From NCBI RefSeq assembly GCF_023343835.1, contig NC_064433.1, forward strand, positions 64,378,032 to 64,442,031: 64,000 nucleotides of DNA, in the 5' to 3' direction. Shown one piece after another: positions 49,802 to 58,197 of the stretch; position 1 is the stretch's first letter; every line of letters starts with the position of its first letter. Position numbers and translations under genes: made by a program. The DNA comes from Lagopus muta. Lineage: Eukaryota > Chordata > Aves > Galliformes > Phasianidae. The notes beneath the pieces are model-generated. The model did no database searches, had not been told where the DNA came from, and worked only from the letters and a program-made list of their open reading frames with translations.

Positions 49802-50469
49802 GTAATAATAAAAAGTGAAGGGCACATCATGTTTTGGAAATTTGAAGAAAAGAACAAAAGCTCATTTAGGACTCATTCCTAACACAGAATAATGATACTC
49901 TTACTGCTGTTGATATTGCAACTGTCATTACGTTTGTAAAGCAAAACACCACCGAATGCTTTTGGTGTAACTGGTACTGTTTATGAGACAAGTGAAAAAT
50001 GAATTGCCCTGGAAACATTAGCTTTCTTCTTACTGATGTACATTGAAAAGGAAGAAGTCAGACAATGCCTGAGACCCTTTTTGGCCACAGCCTATGCAAT
50101 GATCTGGGTGAGCTCCAACATCATCTCTTTACCACTTTTCTAGAACACATTCCTAACTTATCATGTGGAAATATAAATGTATCCTTACTGCCTTTTAGTT
50201 GTGCCTTGCTTTTGAGATAGGCTCTGACAGATTGTTTTTCTCTCAGATACACGTACCTGGGGCTGACGCTGGTGTTGGGCACTGTGTCCATTTTCTTCAG
50301 TATTGCTGTCCTGTGGGTTCTCCGAAAGAGGTCTGCTCCGCCAGATGAAACCCTCTCAGCCAATGGGGAAAGAGACACCTGTGTGACAAAGAGCAGGAAA
50401 GATAATTTTGTCAATAGTGATCATTTAATTCAAACAACTTACTGGCCAGAAAAGGAGACTAGGCTTTAG
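28957..50469 (+). CDS. SLCO1C1: Solute carrier organic anion transporter 1C1 (OATP1C1), complete, 14 coding exons
   Basis: The spliced CDS is 2136 nt (711 codons plus stop; human 712 residues). The family exchanges thyroxine, reverse T3 and organic anions across plasma membranes, chiefly at brain barriers. Seen in order: cytosolic N-terminus (1-43); first membrane segments with [11 protein letters not shown] and DGSFEIGN; sequon NST at 146; [16 protein letters not shown] (192-207); the OATP signature WVGAWW (269-274); a Ser-rich cytosolic loop; [15 protein letters not shown] (from 340); the Kazal-like cysteine-rich extracellular loop (about 475-540, with [19 protein letters not shown]); [19 protein letters not shown] (601-608); and a cytosolic tail ending ETRL, a class I PDZ-type motif. 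The start ATG at 28957 has G at +4 and matches the human N-terminus SSKEN. Frame stays open across all junctions. The gene sits downstream of PDE3A and upstream of another SLCO1 gene, the expected cluster position. SLCO1A/1B alternatives fit much less well. Confidence 0.97.
30327..30353. repeat. Poly-T tract (about 27 nt)
   Basis: Uninterrupted T run inside an SLCO1C1 intron; the minus-strand frame through it is a poly-Lys artefact. Confidence 0.9.
30994..31001. promoter_or_regulatory. Consensus CRE palindrome TGACGTCA
   Basis: An exact 8-bp CREB/ATF site in an SLCO1C1 intron, in the context AACAGTGACGTCAATATT. Whether it is functional is unknown. Confidence 0.35.
31701..31842 (+). CDS. SLCO1C1: SLCO1C1 exon: residues 44-91, TM1
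   Basis: Acceptor TTTCTTTCACAG; donor GTACGT at 31843; ends in phase 1. It encodes [17 protein letters not shown] (first membrane helix) and [12 protein letters not shown]. Confidence 0.96.
32547..32679 (+). CDS. SLCO1C1: SLCO1C1 exon: residues 91-135, TM2-TM3
   Basis: The acceptor TCTCTAAG lies after a T-rich tract; donor GTAAGC is at 32680. It encodes [13 protein letters not shown] and the next helix up to AMPQFFMG. Confidence 0.95.
33316..33437 (+). CDS. SLCO1C1: SLCO1C1 exon: first large extracellular loop
   Basis: Acceptor GTAAACAG; donor GTGAGA at 33438. It encodes [20 protein letters not shown] with an N-glycosylation sequon (Asn 146), then a poorly conserved Lys/Gln-rich stretch. 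Confidence 0.94.
33840..34258. repeat. GC-rich intronic patch with 17-bp direct repeat and short CR1-like end
   Basis: A GC-rich island inside an SLCO1C1 intron. GCACAGGGCTGTGGGCA occurs at 34063-34079 and again at 34091-34107. From about 34185 to 34258 the sequence (GGAGGTGGGCTGGAAGATCC, then GGGTCCAACTTTGGATGTTCT) resembles a diverged + strand CR1 3' end. Overlapping open frames on both strands are not gene-like. Confidence 0.5.
34490..34636 (+). CDS. SLCO1C1: SLCO1C1 exon: residues 176-225, TM4
   Basis: Acceptor ATATACCCAG; donor GTAAAG at 34637; 147 nt keeping phase 1. It encodes [20 protein letters not shown] and the conserved loop through ENAALYIG. Confidence 0.96.
34637..35722 (+). 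other. SLCO1C1 intron, AT-rich, no recognised element
   Basis: GT-AG intron of about 1.1 kb with no identifiable repeat or exon. Confidence 0.8.
35723..35821 (+). CDS. SLCO1C1: SLCO1C1 exon: residues 225-258, TM5
   Basis: Acceptor CCATTACAG; donor GTAAGT at 35822; 99 nt in phase 1. It encodes [20 protein letters not shown] and the start of the loop that precedes the family signature. Confidence 0.96.
36620..36865 (+). CDS. SLCO1C1: SLCO1C1 exon: OATP signature and central loop
   Basis: Acceptor TTTCTCCAG. It encodes the family signature [11 protein letters not shown], the next membrane helix, and a Ser/Lys/Gln-rich cytosolic loop ending EMAK. The exon must end at 36865 in phase 1 to join the next exon in frame, which places a GC donor (GCAAGT, 36866) there; the nearest GT (36870) would shift the frame to a stop. 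Confidence 0.93.
37696..37860 (+). CDS. SLCO1C1: SLCO1C1 exon: residues 340-395, TM7
   Basis: Acceptor GTCTTACAG; donor GTAATG at 37861. It encodes [19 protein letters not shown], then [20 protein letters not shown]. Confidence 0.96.
40234..40314. repeat. Two adjacent perfect-arm hairpins
   Basis: The first hairpin has 12-bp arms (40234-40245 and 40251-40262) around a TTTTT loop. The second has 9-bp arms TGTCCATAT / ATATGGACA (40291-40299 and 40306-40314) around a 6-nt loop. They lie 28 nt apart in an SLCO1C1 intron. Confidence 0.8.
40711..40850 (+). mobile_element. CR1 LINE 3' end, short fragment
   Basis: CCCTGGAGGGATGTTCAAGG through GGTCCCTTCCAACCCAAGCC to TTTTGTGATTCTC is a CR1 3' terminus of about 140 bp. 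Only one terminal octamer-like unit is retained. Confidence 0.88.
41381..41576 (+). CDS. SLCO1C1: SLCO1C1 exon: residues 395-460, TM8-TM9
   Basis: Acceptor TTGATTTCAG; donor GTATGC at 41577; ends in phase 2. It encodes [20 protein letters not shown] and a helix ending at [15 protein letters not shown], the start of the large extracellular loop. Confidence 0.96.
41577..43084 (+). other. SLCO1C1 intron dominated by a CR1 copy
   Basis: GT-AG intron of about 1.5 kb; roughly half is the CR1 copy at 42161-42900. Confidence 0.8.
42161..42900 (+). mobile_element. CR1 LINE, about 740 bp 3' portion with RT remnant
   Basis: It runs from GCAATCCCAGG to the terminal ATTCTATGATTGTGTGA units. The + strand carries reverse-transcriptase C-terminal remnants ([17 protein letters not shown], then [14 protein letters not shown]) with stops and frame breaks. 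Well preserved at its 3' end and in the same orientation as SLCO1C1. Confidence 0.95.
43085..43250 (+). CDS. SLCO1C1: SLCO1C1 exon: Kazal-like extracellular domain
   Basis: Acceptor TTTTTCCTGCAG; donor GTGAGA at 43251; ends in phase 0. It encodes [30 protein letters not shown] and SGKNT. The cysteine spacing is that of the OATP loop-5 Kazal-like fold. Confidence 0.96.
43702..43886 (+). CDS. SLCO1C1: SLCO1C1 exon: residues 516-577, loop end and TM10
   Basis: Acceptor TGTCTTACAG; donor GTAAGC at 43887; ends in phase 2. It encodes VFFNCSCVG (with a sequon), further paired cysteines, and the helix [16 protein letters not shown] through GYILLLR. Confidence 0.96.
43887..47904 (+). other. SLCO1C1 intron, about 4 kb, CR1-free
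   Basis: GT-AG intron with no CR1 copy. A/T-rich simple sequence occurs near 44395-44412 and 45890-45930. The segment around 46020-46320 has compact transcription-factor-like motifs (see findings). No exon was seen. Confidence 0.75.
47905..47969 (+). CDS. SLCO1C1: SLCO1C1 exon: residues 577-599
   Basis: Acceptor CTGTTTTTAG; donor GTAAGT at 47970. This small 65-nt exon encodes [20 protein letters not shown]. Confidence 0.95.
47970..49069 (+). other. SLCO1C1 intron with a CR1 copy
   Basis: GT-AG intron of about 1.1 kb containing the CR1 fragment at 48114-48572; nothing else recognised. Confidence 0.8.
48114..48572 (+). mobile_element. CR1 LINE, diverged 3' portion
   Basis: CTGGAGCACCTCTCCTATGA, later CACTGGCACGGGTTGCCCAG, and GTTGTGATTCTGTGAC at the end mark a + strand CR1 3' end. 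A translated remnant ([20 protein letters not shown]) is degenerate. An internal duplication of GGCAGAAAC-type units lies near 48310-48345. Confidence 0.92.
49070..49187 (+). CDS. SLCO1C1: SLCO1C1 exon: residues 599-638, TM11
   Basis: Acceptor TACACCCAG; donor GTAACA at 49188. It encodes [20 protein letters not shown] and the Cys-rich loop ACRLYDSS, as in human OATP1C1. Confidence 0.96.
49188..50246 (+). other. SLCO1C1 last intron with (AAT)n
   Basis: GT-AG intron of about 1.06 kb; contains the trinucleotide microsatellite at 49759-49811. Confidence 0.8.
49759..49811. repeat. (AAT)n microsatellite
   Basis: About 17 AAT units with one AGT interruption near the right end. Likely length-polymorphic. 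Confidence 0.95.
50247..50469 (+). CDS. SLCO1C1: SLCO1C1 terminal coding exon
   Basis: Acceptor TTTTTCTCTCAG; 223 nt ending in TAG at 50467-50469. It encodes [20 protein letters not shown] (last membrane helix), the basic RKRS stretch, and the tail [17 protein letters not shown]. The final ETRL fits a class I PDZ ligand, as in the human ETQL end. Confidence 0.96.
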
Positions 50470-51325
50470 GAAGGCAGATCTTCACTGTGATGTTATCCAG
50501 TGAGTGGTGTTTCAGGCAAAAACTTGTCATCAGTGAAGCAGAATTTTAGTATTCACACTGAATAATGTTGACCTTCCTGTAATTTTCACCATAAATATGA
50601 AAAGCAAAGAATACAGGTATTTTAGCACATGTCCAACTCTGAAAATGCCGCTCACCATTTGTCCTGCTGAATCAACAGCGCTCAAGTGAGGGTACTTGTT
50701 ATGGCTGGGGAGATGCAGATTTCTACAAGAAAGTTTTGTGGCTGCCGAGAGTTCCATCCCTCCTTGCCAAGCTGCAGCAGCTGCTGCTGCCCCTTTTCTA
50801 GCTTCTGCGTACAAAGGGTGGCTGAAATGTAGCTTTCAGCCATACTAATAGCCTGACCTGGCAGCCTGCGAAATGCAGGGGTATTCTGCATCGGTTCTTC
50901 ATCACATAGCTCGCCCTTGCAGGGTCTCCAGTGTGGAGCAGGAGGACAGGGGTTTGCTGGAAGGACAAATCAGCTACAGACTCTGGGCATCACCTGCATT
51001 CAATCCACAGCATTTAGGCCATCAAATGTTGTGGTTAGGAATTTCTTTTCAAGTATAATCTGCTATAGCACAGCAATAACAGCAAGAAACATTGTCATTT
51101 CAGTTGACAGTTCCACAGGAGTATTATCCGAAGGAAATTGCAAAATCAAGCTTCTTTAGTCTCCAGCAGTTTCTTGTTTCTAGCTAGTACTCAGTGGACT
51201 GAATAATTCCATGCATTCTGTGCAATGTAATAACACCCTGATATGAGATACAAATGATTAATTTTTTAAAAAGCTATGACCAGACAGCTTCAGAAGAATA
51301 AAATGAATTTAAAGACAAAGTGATC
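50470..51325 (+). other. SLCO1C1: SLCO1C1 3' UTR (predicted)
   Basis: Noncoding sequence between the stop and AATAAA at 51297-51302, about 830 nt, comparable with other SLCO1 UTRs. No competing AATAAA was noticed earlier in this stretch. Confidence 0.55.
51297..51302 (+). terminator. Candidate SLCO1C1 poly(A) signal AATAAA
   Basis: Canonical hexamer in CAGAAGAATAAAATGAAT. The sequence shortly after includes CTTTCCTTTCTAATTTATTG, a U-rich downstream element. Confidence 0.5.
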
Positions 51326-54300
51326 TGGGACTTTCCTTTCTAATTTATTGCTATCTGAATTTTCTGAATTTGCTAGCTGAAGCTGTGTCATACTACTCTT
51401 TTGTACATACATTTTGCAGTTTGATAACGTTTGGTATTAAATGAATTTAAGGTGGGGAGTACAATGAAGGGTTGCTTAGTATGGAACAAAACCTCAAGAA
51501 TGGTTGCACTGAACAAGACGATGACAGCACCACTGCAGATTACATCTGTTAAAGCAATTAATACTTTAGTGCATGTGATGAAAGAGAGGTTTTACCCTTC
51601 ATCATAATACTGGCAAAACAATCTTGCAGTGCATTGACTTGCATCTCAGCAGTGACTGCAAGTACCACGCTGTCTTGCTGAGTTTGCAGACCAGAGGTAA
51701 ATGCTGAGTGTCTTCTGTGTGATGCGTGAGAGGGGGCAGAGGCAGAAGAATAGGACTTACTGAGCTTTATTAATGATACAGGTTTACAGTGTGCCATTAG
51801 GGAACTATCTGATCTTTTCACAGATAGGTATACTTAAAAGAGGAGTGTTGCTTAAGCACCTGTCTCAGCAGTTGGTAAGGATTTAAACCCATCACTTCAT
51901 ACGATGCAGTTGATAGAGGAAGGACTGATGCAGCCTGCTGTTTGCCATGTGAGTGAGTCTTTTAGGCAGTGAGTCTGAATACTGAAGAGTTGAAACAGGA
52001 ACTCTCAGGTGTCCAGCCAGATGAGCATCAGTGGCTGCAGGCAACGAGGCACTGGAGGACCGTGTCTGGTCACTTAGACTTGCATGGCTGGGTACTGAAC
52101 CAAATAAACAAAATAATGAAAAAGCTTTTAGAGTTTGGGGCTATCTGAAGCATTCTGGCTAAGGTGAATCACTACGATTGGCATCCTACTCTCAGATCTT
52201 ATTCATAACATACTTTTATAAAAACAACAAAAATACCCAGCTGCATCAGTATCCAGGATTAAAAGAGATACTTCATACCATCAGGTCTCAAGGTAACTAA
52301 AACTTAATCTTGGTTTATGCGCAGTCTCAGACAATGCAAACTTCAGCAGATGTCCAAGACTTAGGAAACCTAGTGCCAAACAGAAATCAGTACATTTCCA
52401 GAAATTTAAAGAAAATCGAGGGAAAGGGGAGAAACCATACTATTATATGAGCAGAGAAAGAAAAGAAACTAAGGGAAATTAAGAAAGAAATGGGAAAAAA
52501 GCCAAAACATTTTGAGTTATGAGTATGTATGTGAGTATATGATTATGTATGTATTGAGTTAAGTTTATGTATGTAAGCCTGTATTTGGTGGATGATGATT
52601 CTGAAGGATGGGTTTTACTTGTGTGAGTCACTTTCTTTACACATAAAAGGAAGAAGAGTACTATAAAGTAATTTACTTCAGCAGCTTTTATTTTTTTTAT
52701 GGTTTAAAAATGAGCACTCTTTTTCTCTCACTCTTCAGTAACAATCATACCGTAAGTTACCAAGCAGATATACTCCATTTTCACTTTGAAATATTTCCAA
52801 GTCTGATACTTTACATCAGTATTTCAGGTATTTAAGTGAAAACACGGATGGATGTCTGATCAGAGATTCGGGTTCTGGATTGTTTATCATTGATGAACAA
52901 ATAGTTTCATTACTAATTTGAGCCTGACAGATTCTTCCAACCTAATTCCTTGCCTTAAACTAAATCTACGACTGATAATGTATCATAAAGGTCAACAAAT
53001 TCAGGGATTTTGTTATTATTACTTTTTACAATTAGCCCTATTAAACATGCTTGAAAGACTGCAAGAAAGAAAATACCTTTCATTTCCAAGGGTGAGACTG
53101 TTAAAATAATTTCCTTAGATTTCCTAACCACTGCTGTCAATCTCCGAGGACAGAGTGCAACTCACTGCCTTGTTAAGAAGCACTTATGGGCTATACATCA
53201 TGTAAAAACATTATTAATACATCTTCCTCTCATAAGAAGCACTGGTCCTGAGCCATTTCAGATATGTGCCTGTATTCTGCCCTCCTATTTGCTCTTCCTG
53301 AGTTATTGTCTGGTTTTCCAGGATTTTCCTAGGGCTGACTTCTCACCTTGCCTGGAGTTGATTGTCACTGAACTGAGGCTGTGACCAGTGACTTGCAGCT
53401 CACCCTAATCAGGTGCTGACAGTACAGCTGATGAGGGGCTTACCCTCAGCTCCCAGCTCTTGCCCTCTCTTGGAGCAGCCCCAGTAAGCATGAGCCTTTA
53501 GGCTAGAGGAGTTAGGCCTGACTCAGGTTGATCCCTTCTTCTGGTAACATAGAGTCATTTCTAACCAAGCGTTGCAGAAGAAATTCTTCCTCATTGGTGC
53601 TAATAAATCTCTGGAACAAATAAAATCCACAGTGGCCATTAAAAAGAAAATGATAAAAGTAGTTCAGTGGTGGGGTCTTTCAACGGTGATTAAGACTGCT
53701 CATTGAACAACTTGTGGTTAACATCACCAGGAGTTGTGTTAACCTATGGCACATCACAGATTAAGACACTTCACTGAATTTTGAAGAGTGAAGAGGATTT
53801 AGAGTAAACGGAGCACATCAGCACAGCGTGATGGTAACCAGGTCAGTAAACTTCTTCTCATGGCTGTTGAGCAAAGTGAATTTGAATGAAATGATATCAC
53901 ATACAGGTGGTAAAAAGACCCCTCTTCTTGATCCTGTGAATTTGAAACTTGTGAAAGGAGCAGCTGAGAAATAGGGACTGGTACAGAAAAAAAAGCTGTG
54001 AAGGTGCTGTGCAGTCAGGAAGAATCTGACATAGAAGAAGAGATTAATAGCCTGTTGAGAAAATGCATTTTGTGTCTAAATTACCTTTACATGTGTGAAG
54101 ATTTCTAATAAGAGGGTTCTTTAATTTAGCAGATAATGGTAGACTATGTTCCAGTGTCTGAAAATTAAATAGTAGAGAACTAGATTAGAAATGAGATACT
54201 TTTTTTTTTTCACTAGAACAACTGTCTTCAGGATTTTCTGTTATCTGCAGTTATTAGATCAATAACTGACTATTCTGAAACAACTGCTCTAGAGTAGCAA

Positions 54301-55869
54301 GCCAGATGAACAGCTTAGTGAAGAGATTTTATATATTATGCCAGATTTTAAATTTCTTGAGCCATAAAATCTTTCTAATCCTTGTATCACAGATAATATG
54401 CTAGACTGTATGAAAGTTATGGGGGTCTTACCTCACCTACAAATTCATGTTTCCATTGCTGCCATAGTGCAACACATACATGAACTAGCTCCCAAAAAAG
54501 CCTAGGTTCTCTCACTTGCCAATGACTTGTACACTTTCAATTCTGTGTTTATGATAACTCCCAAACAAGATACTGGTGAAGACTGACTGCAAAGAGAAGA
54601 TACACAATCAACATGACTGACTATTCTATTTCTTTCAAGTGGAAAAATGATCAGTACTGTTAAAATAGAGCTACCAGTTCTACTTTTCACCAGAAAGGTA
54701 TATGATATGAATCAATGACAAAATTATCTGTGAGTCCTTATGAAAGCAAAAGCTCCACAGAATAGCAGAAGGAACAAGTCCCAGACAACAGCTGAAATGG
54801 AGATGGATTTTGATAACACCAAATCAGTTTGATGGAATGTTTTTATTTTTTGGTAGCTTTACAACAATGAGCTGCAACTAGATGCACTGGAACAGGAACT
54901 CCAGAAACTCTTTTTGCTATTATAAAGGTCTTCACATTCTCAGGAATTCTGTAGCAGCTTAGTATTTGCTGAGCTACGCTCTCTCCTAGTTGGTTAAGTA
55001 AGAGTTAAAATTCAAAATCCAGTGATTTTCTTTATTAAGTGATTAGTGCCCCAAGATTAAAAAGCCCTCTAATTGAGTTACCTGCTGCAGTTGGCCCCTG
55101 CTTGGCTGACTGCTCCCAGCTACTGTCAGCTCATGCCTCAAATGGTTGGCTTAGCAGCTACTTCTGCTGGGAGTCTGCTGCCATCCTCTGCCTGGAGGAG
55201 ACTGCAACCAGCTCCTGCTGTAAAGGTGATGTTTAGCATGGCTTCTGTATGGATTGCTTCTATTCTGGAGAGTAATCAGTGATTACTGATATCTTGGTGT
55301 GTTCTTATTAAGGGTTTTTTGCTATCACAATCCAATTATTACATGTGAGCATTGTATGGGAGGGCTTGGATGAAAAAAAAAGAAAGAAAGAGGATGAGAT
55401 GCTTTTTTCAGGTGTGAGGCCGTAGTCTTGGATCCAAATTCAATACTTTACCATTTCCAATTCTGGTATTTTAATCAACAATGCATTTAACTCAGTGTTT
55501 TCTTTTTAATATTTTTAGGATGAAAAGGCAAAAAAAAAGAAAAACCAACCAAAAAAAAACACTTGAGTGGATCTGTTAATACATTTGAAGGCAGTCTGAA
55601 AATAAAACCAGGGAAACAGAAGACTCCATTGAAAAATACCATGAAACAAGAGAGAGTACTTATCTTGACATGGTCAGAGCATAACAACAGGGCTTGTGAC
55701 ACAGTACCAAGGAAAGATGAGGAAACAGCTGTTTGTTTTTATGTGCCATACAGCAGTTGCCATAGGTCTTTTAATGAAAATCAATAGAGCAGGGCCAAGA
55801 TGCCTGCATTGTGAATAGAAAAAGTCAATCCTGCTATACATAAATGGAGTTAAATATGATTAGTGGCTG
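51326..55869. other. Intergenic, nothing recognised
   Basis: About 4.5 kb between SLCO1C1 and the CR1 pair. It contains an imperfect TATG-rich stretch at about 52518-52576 and a T run near 54201. No gene, RNA or repeat family was identified. Confidence 0.65.
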
Positions 55870-56655
55870 GTCAAAAGTGGTGTTCTCCATGCTGATTGGT
55901 GGATCAAGTGCACTTTCAGTAAGTTTGCAGATGACACCAAGTCAGGTGAGAATGCTGATCTGCTTGAAGGTTGGAAGACTGGATCAAAGGGCTGGGTTCA
56001 ATCACACGGCATTCAATGAGGCTAAATGTTGGGTGCTGCACTCTGGTCATAACAACTCCATGCAGCAGTGTAGAGTTGGACAAGAGAGGCTAGAAAGTTG
56101 CCTGTCAGACAAGGATCTGGGAATGCTGGATGACAGCACAGAGCATGATCGAGCAGCATAACCAAAAAGACCAAAGGCTTCCTTGACTGCATCAGAAATG
56201 GTGTGGCCAGCAGGACAATGGCAGTATGTGTACTGGGCAGTGGTGAGACTACACCTCAAGTACTGGCCTCCATTTTGTGTCACTTACTAATAGAAAGATT
56301 CTGGGTCAAGGAAACTGACAGAAGGACTGGGAAAAGACGTGATGAGTGACTGAGGGAACTGGAGTTGTTCAATCTGGAGAATAGTAGCTGAGGGAAGACC
56401 TCATCTCTCTATACAACTACTTGAAAGGAGGCTGCAGTGTGGAGGGTGTCAGTCTTTTCACTTAGGTGAGAAGTGGTAGGACATAGGAAATGGCCTCAGG
56501 TTGTGCCAGGGAAAGTTTAGACTGGATATCAGAAAGAATTTCTTCATGGAGAAGATGGTCAGGCATTACATCAGGTTGCACAAGGGAAGTGGTGGAGTCA
56601 CCATCCCTAGTGGTATTTAAGAGATGTATGGATGTGGCATTTGGCTACAATTAAA
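55870..56655 (+). mobile_element. CR1 LINE, old diverged copy
   Basis: AAGTTTGCAGATGACACCAA is the CR1 RT FADDT region. Downstream remnants of the RT C-terminus (ERLESCLSDKDLGMLDDS) follow in the correct order, ending before the 3' octamers. Many substitutions and stops indicate an old insertion. Confidence 0.9.
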
Positions 56656-56739
56656 AGAAATCCATAAAATACCAAGGGAGATTTATGGAAGATTATGGAC
56701 CAAGTTATCCTTGAAGCCACTGATAGGCAAACAGTGGAG

Positions 56740-57395
56740 TGGCGACAGAACAGCGATTGGATAGGAAGAAGCTACACAAGGGAGTATACTGGGAATATAC
56801 AAGTCAACTAGACAAAAAGAAGCTTTGCAGAAAAGAACCTTTGTGTCCTAGTGGATAGTGAGTTAAAAATGAGACAGCAGTGCACATTTGAGCCTACAGG
56901 ACTAACTGCATATTAGGTTGTGGCTACAAAAGATACAAAATACTGAAAAAGTGATTATTTCTGCCTGTTCATCATTTGTTGAGCTGCATTTGGAATATTG
57001 TATTTTATTTGAGTCTATCCAAAACAAGAAAGATATTGGCAAACTGAGTCAAGGGTTTGGATGATGCATTTGATTACTTTCTTTAGCTACCCAATAGGAG
57101 CTCATGCAGAAAACAATTCCAAAGTCTCTCTTGCACAATAAGGTGAGAGGCAACAGACATAAGTTGCAACAAAGGAGATTTTGATTATGTATACATATAC
57201 ATACATATATACAGATGAGGGAGATCAGACATTGAACCAGGTGCCAAGGCATGCTATGGAACATCCATCCAAATCTTGACTTGACAAGACCTGACCAATC
57301 TTACAAAGCTTTGAAGTTATTCCTACTTTTAGCCCAGAGAATTGAAGCAGGTGAGCTCCAGAGTTTTGTTCCAATCTAAATTGTACTTTAAGACA
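56740..57395 (+). mobile_element. Second old CR1-type LINE fragment
   Basis: GAACCTTTGTGTCCTAGTGG, GACAGCAGTGCACATTTGAG and GAGGCAACAGACATAAGTTG follow CR1 order (late RT domain to 3' end), ending near GTTCCAATCTAAATTGTACT. It is more decayed than the copy just upstream and contains an AT-rich TATACATA expansion at about 57187-57213. Confidence 0.7.
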
Positions 57396-57536
57396 TTTTT
57401 CTAAGACGAAATTTTTTTTGAAAGCATCTCAAACTTTGATAAAGACGACAATTAAGACTCATTAATTTTAGTGTTCTTAGTTAAGTGTAAGTCTGCCTTT
57501 TGAGTTTTCTAAATATATAATTTATGACATTCCAGC

Positions 57537-58197
57537 TTAGACTACCATTTCCTTAATATTGTTGTCTCTTATTCTAGAAATGGAAAGGAAACTGTAACCA
57601 AGTGTCAGAAATAAAAGCAAAGAGCAGTGCAGTATAACTCTGATAACAGTACTGAAGGCTATCCAAAGGTCAGCATTATTAAGTAGTCTACAGTTGTCCG
57701 TGGCGAGTAAAAGAACGGGCGAGATTATTGTCATGGCAGTGCAGAGTACAAAAGCTGCAAGGAACGGCACGTTTTGGTGTAATGTCTAGGCGGACAGTAG
57801 TCATTGTTCATATGCTGTAAAGTGGACTTCTCTTTTAACTATAATTACTCTTAGGGATAAATTGCAATCCACAAATAACAGCATGATCAAATAAAATACT
57901 TTCAGGAACCCGGTACGGGATTCCTTGAACTAGAGCTGTAAGCAGGCAAAGGGCTGATCCAAAGTACACATAGCTCCAGTACACTTTCAGGTTGGCTTTG
58001 CCTGTGTTGTCAGTAGCACTGAAGATGTAAATCTGAACATTCTTCAAAGCACTACTGTTTCTTGAACACCCAGTTTGTTCAATACACCTAATTCATGATA
58101 TTTTCTCCTTCTGTATGTCCTTGGCTGGCTCTATCAGTCTTAGATGAATGGACATCAGCCACAGACTAGGGAAATAAAACATCTTATTCAAATACAT
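57537..58197 (-). pseudogene. Unidentified interrupted membrane-protein-like coding remnant
   Basis: Read on the minus strand, three coding-like blocks lie in order. Block 1 (58197-58096, from ATG) contains PSLWLMSIHLRLIEP and ends at TGA 58093-58095. Block 2 continues in the same frame (58092-57838) with a hydrophobic VYWSYVYFGSALCLLTALVQ segment and ends at TAA 57835-57837. Block 3, in another frame (about 57785-57540), contains NVPFLAAFVLC, SPVLLLATDNCRLL and VILHCSLLLFLTLGYSFLS and ends at TAA. Two to four plausible membrane helices and several CpGs are retained. The family was not recognised; a faint resemblance to TMEM26/TMEM236-type multipass proteins is only an impression. It could be a decayed gene or retrocopy, exons of an undescribed gene, or chance. 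Confidence 0.35.
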
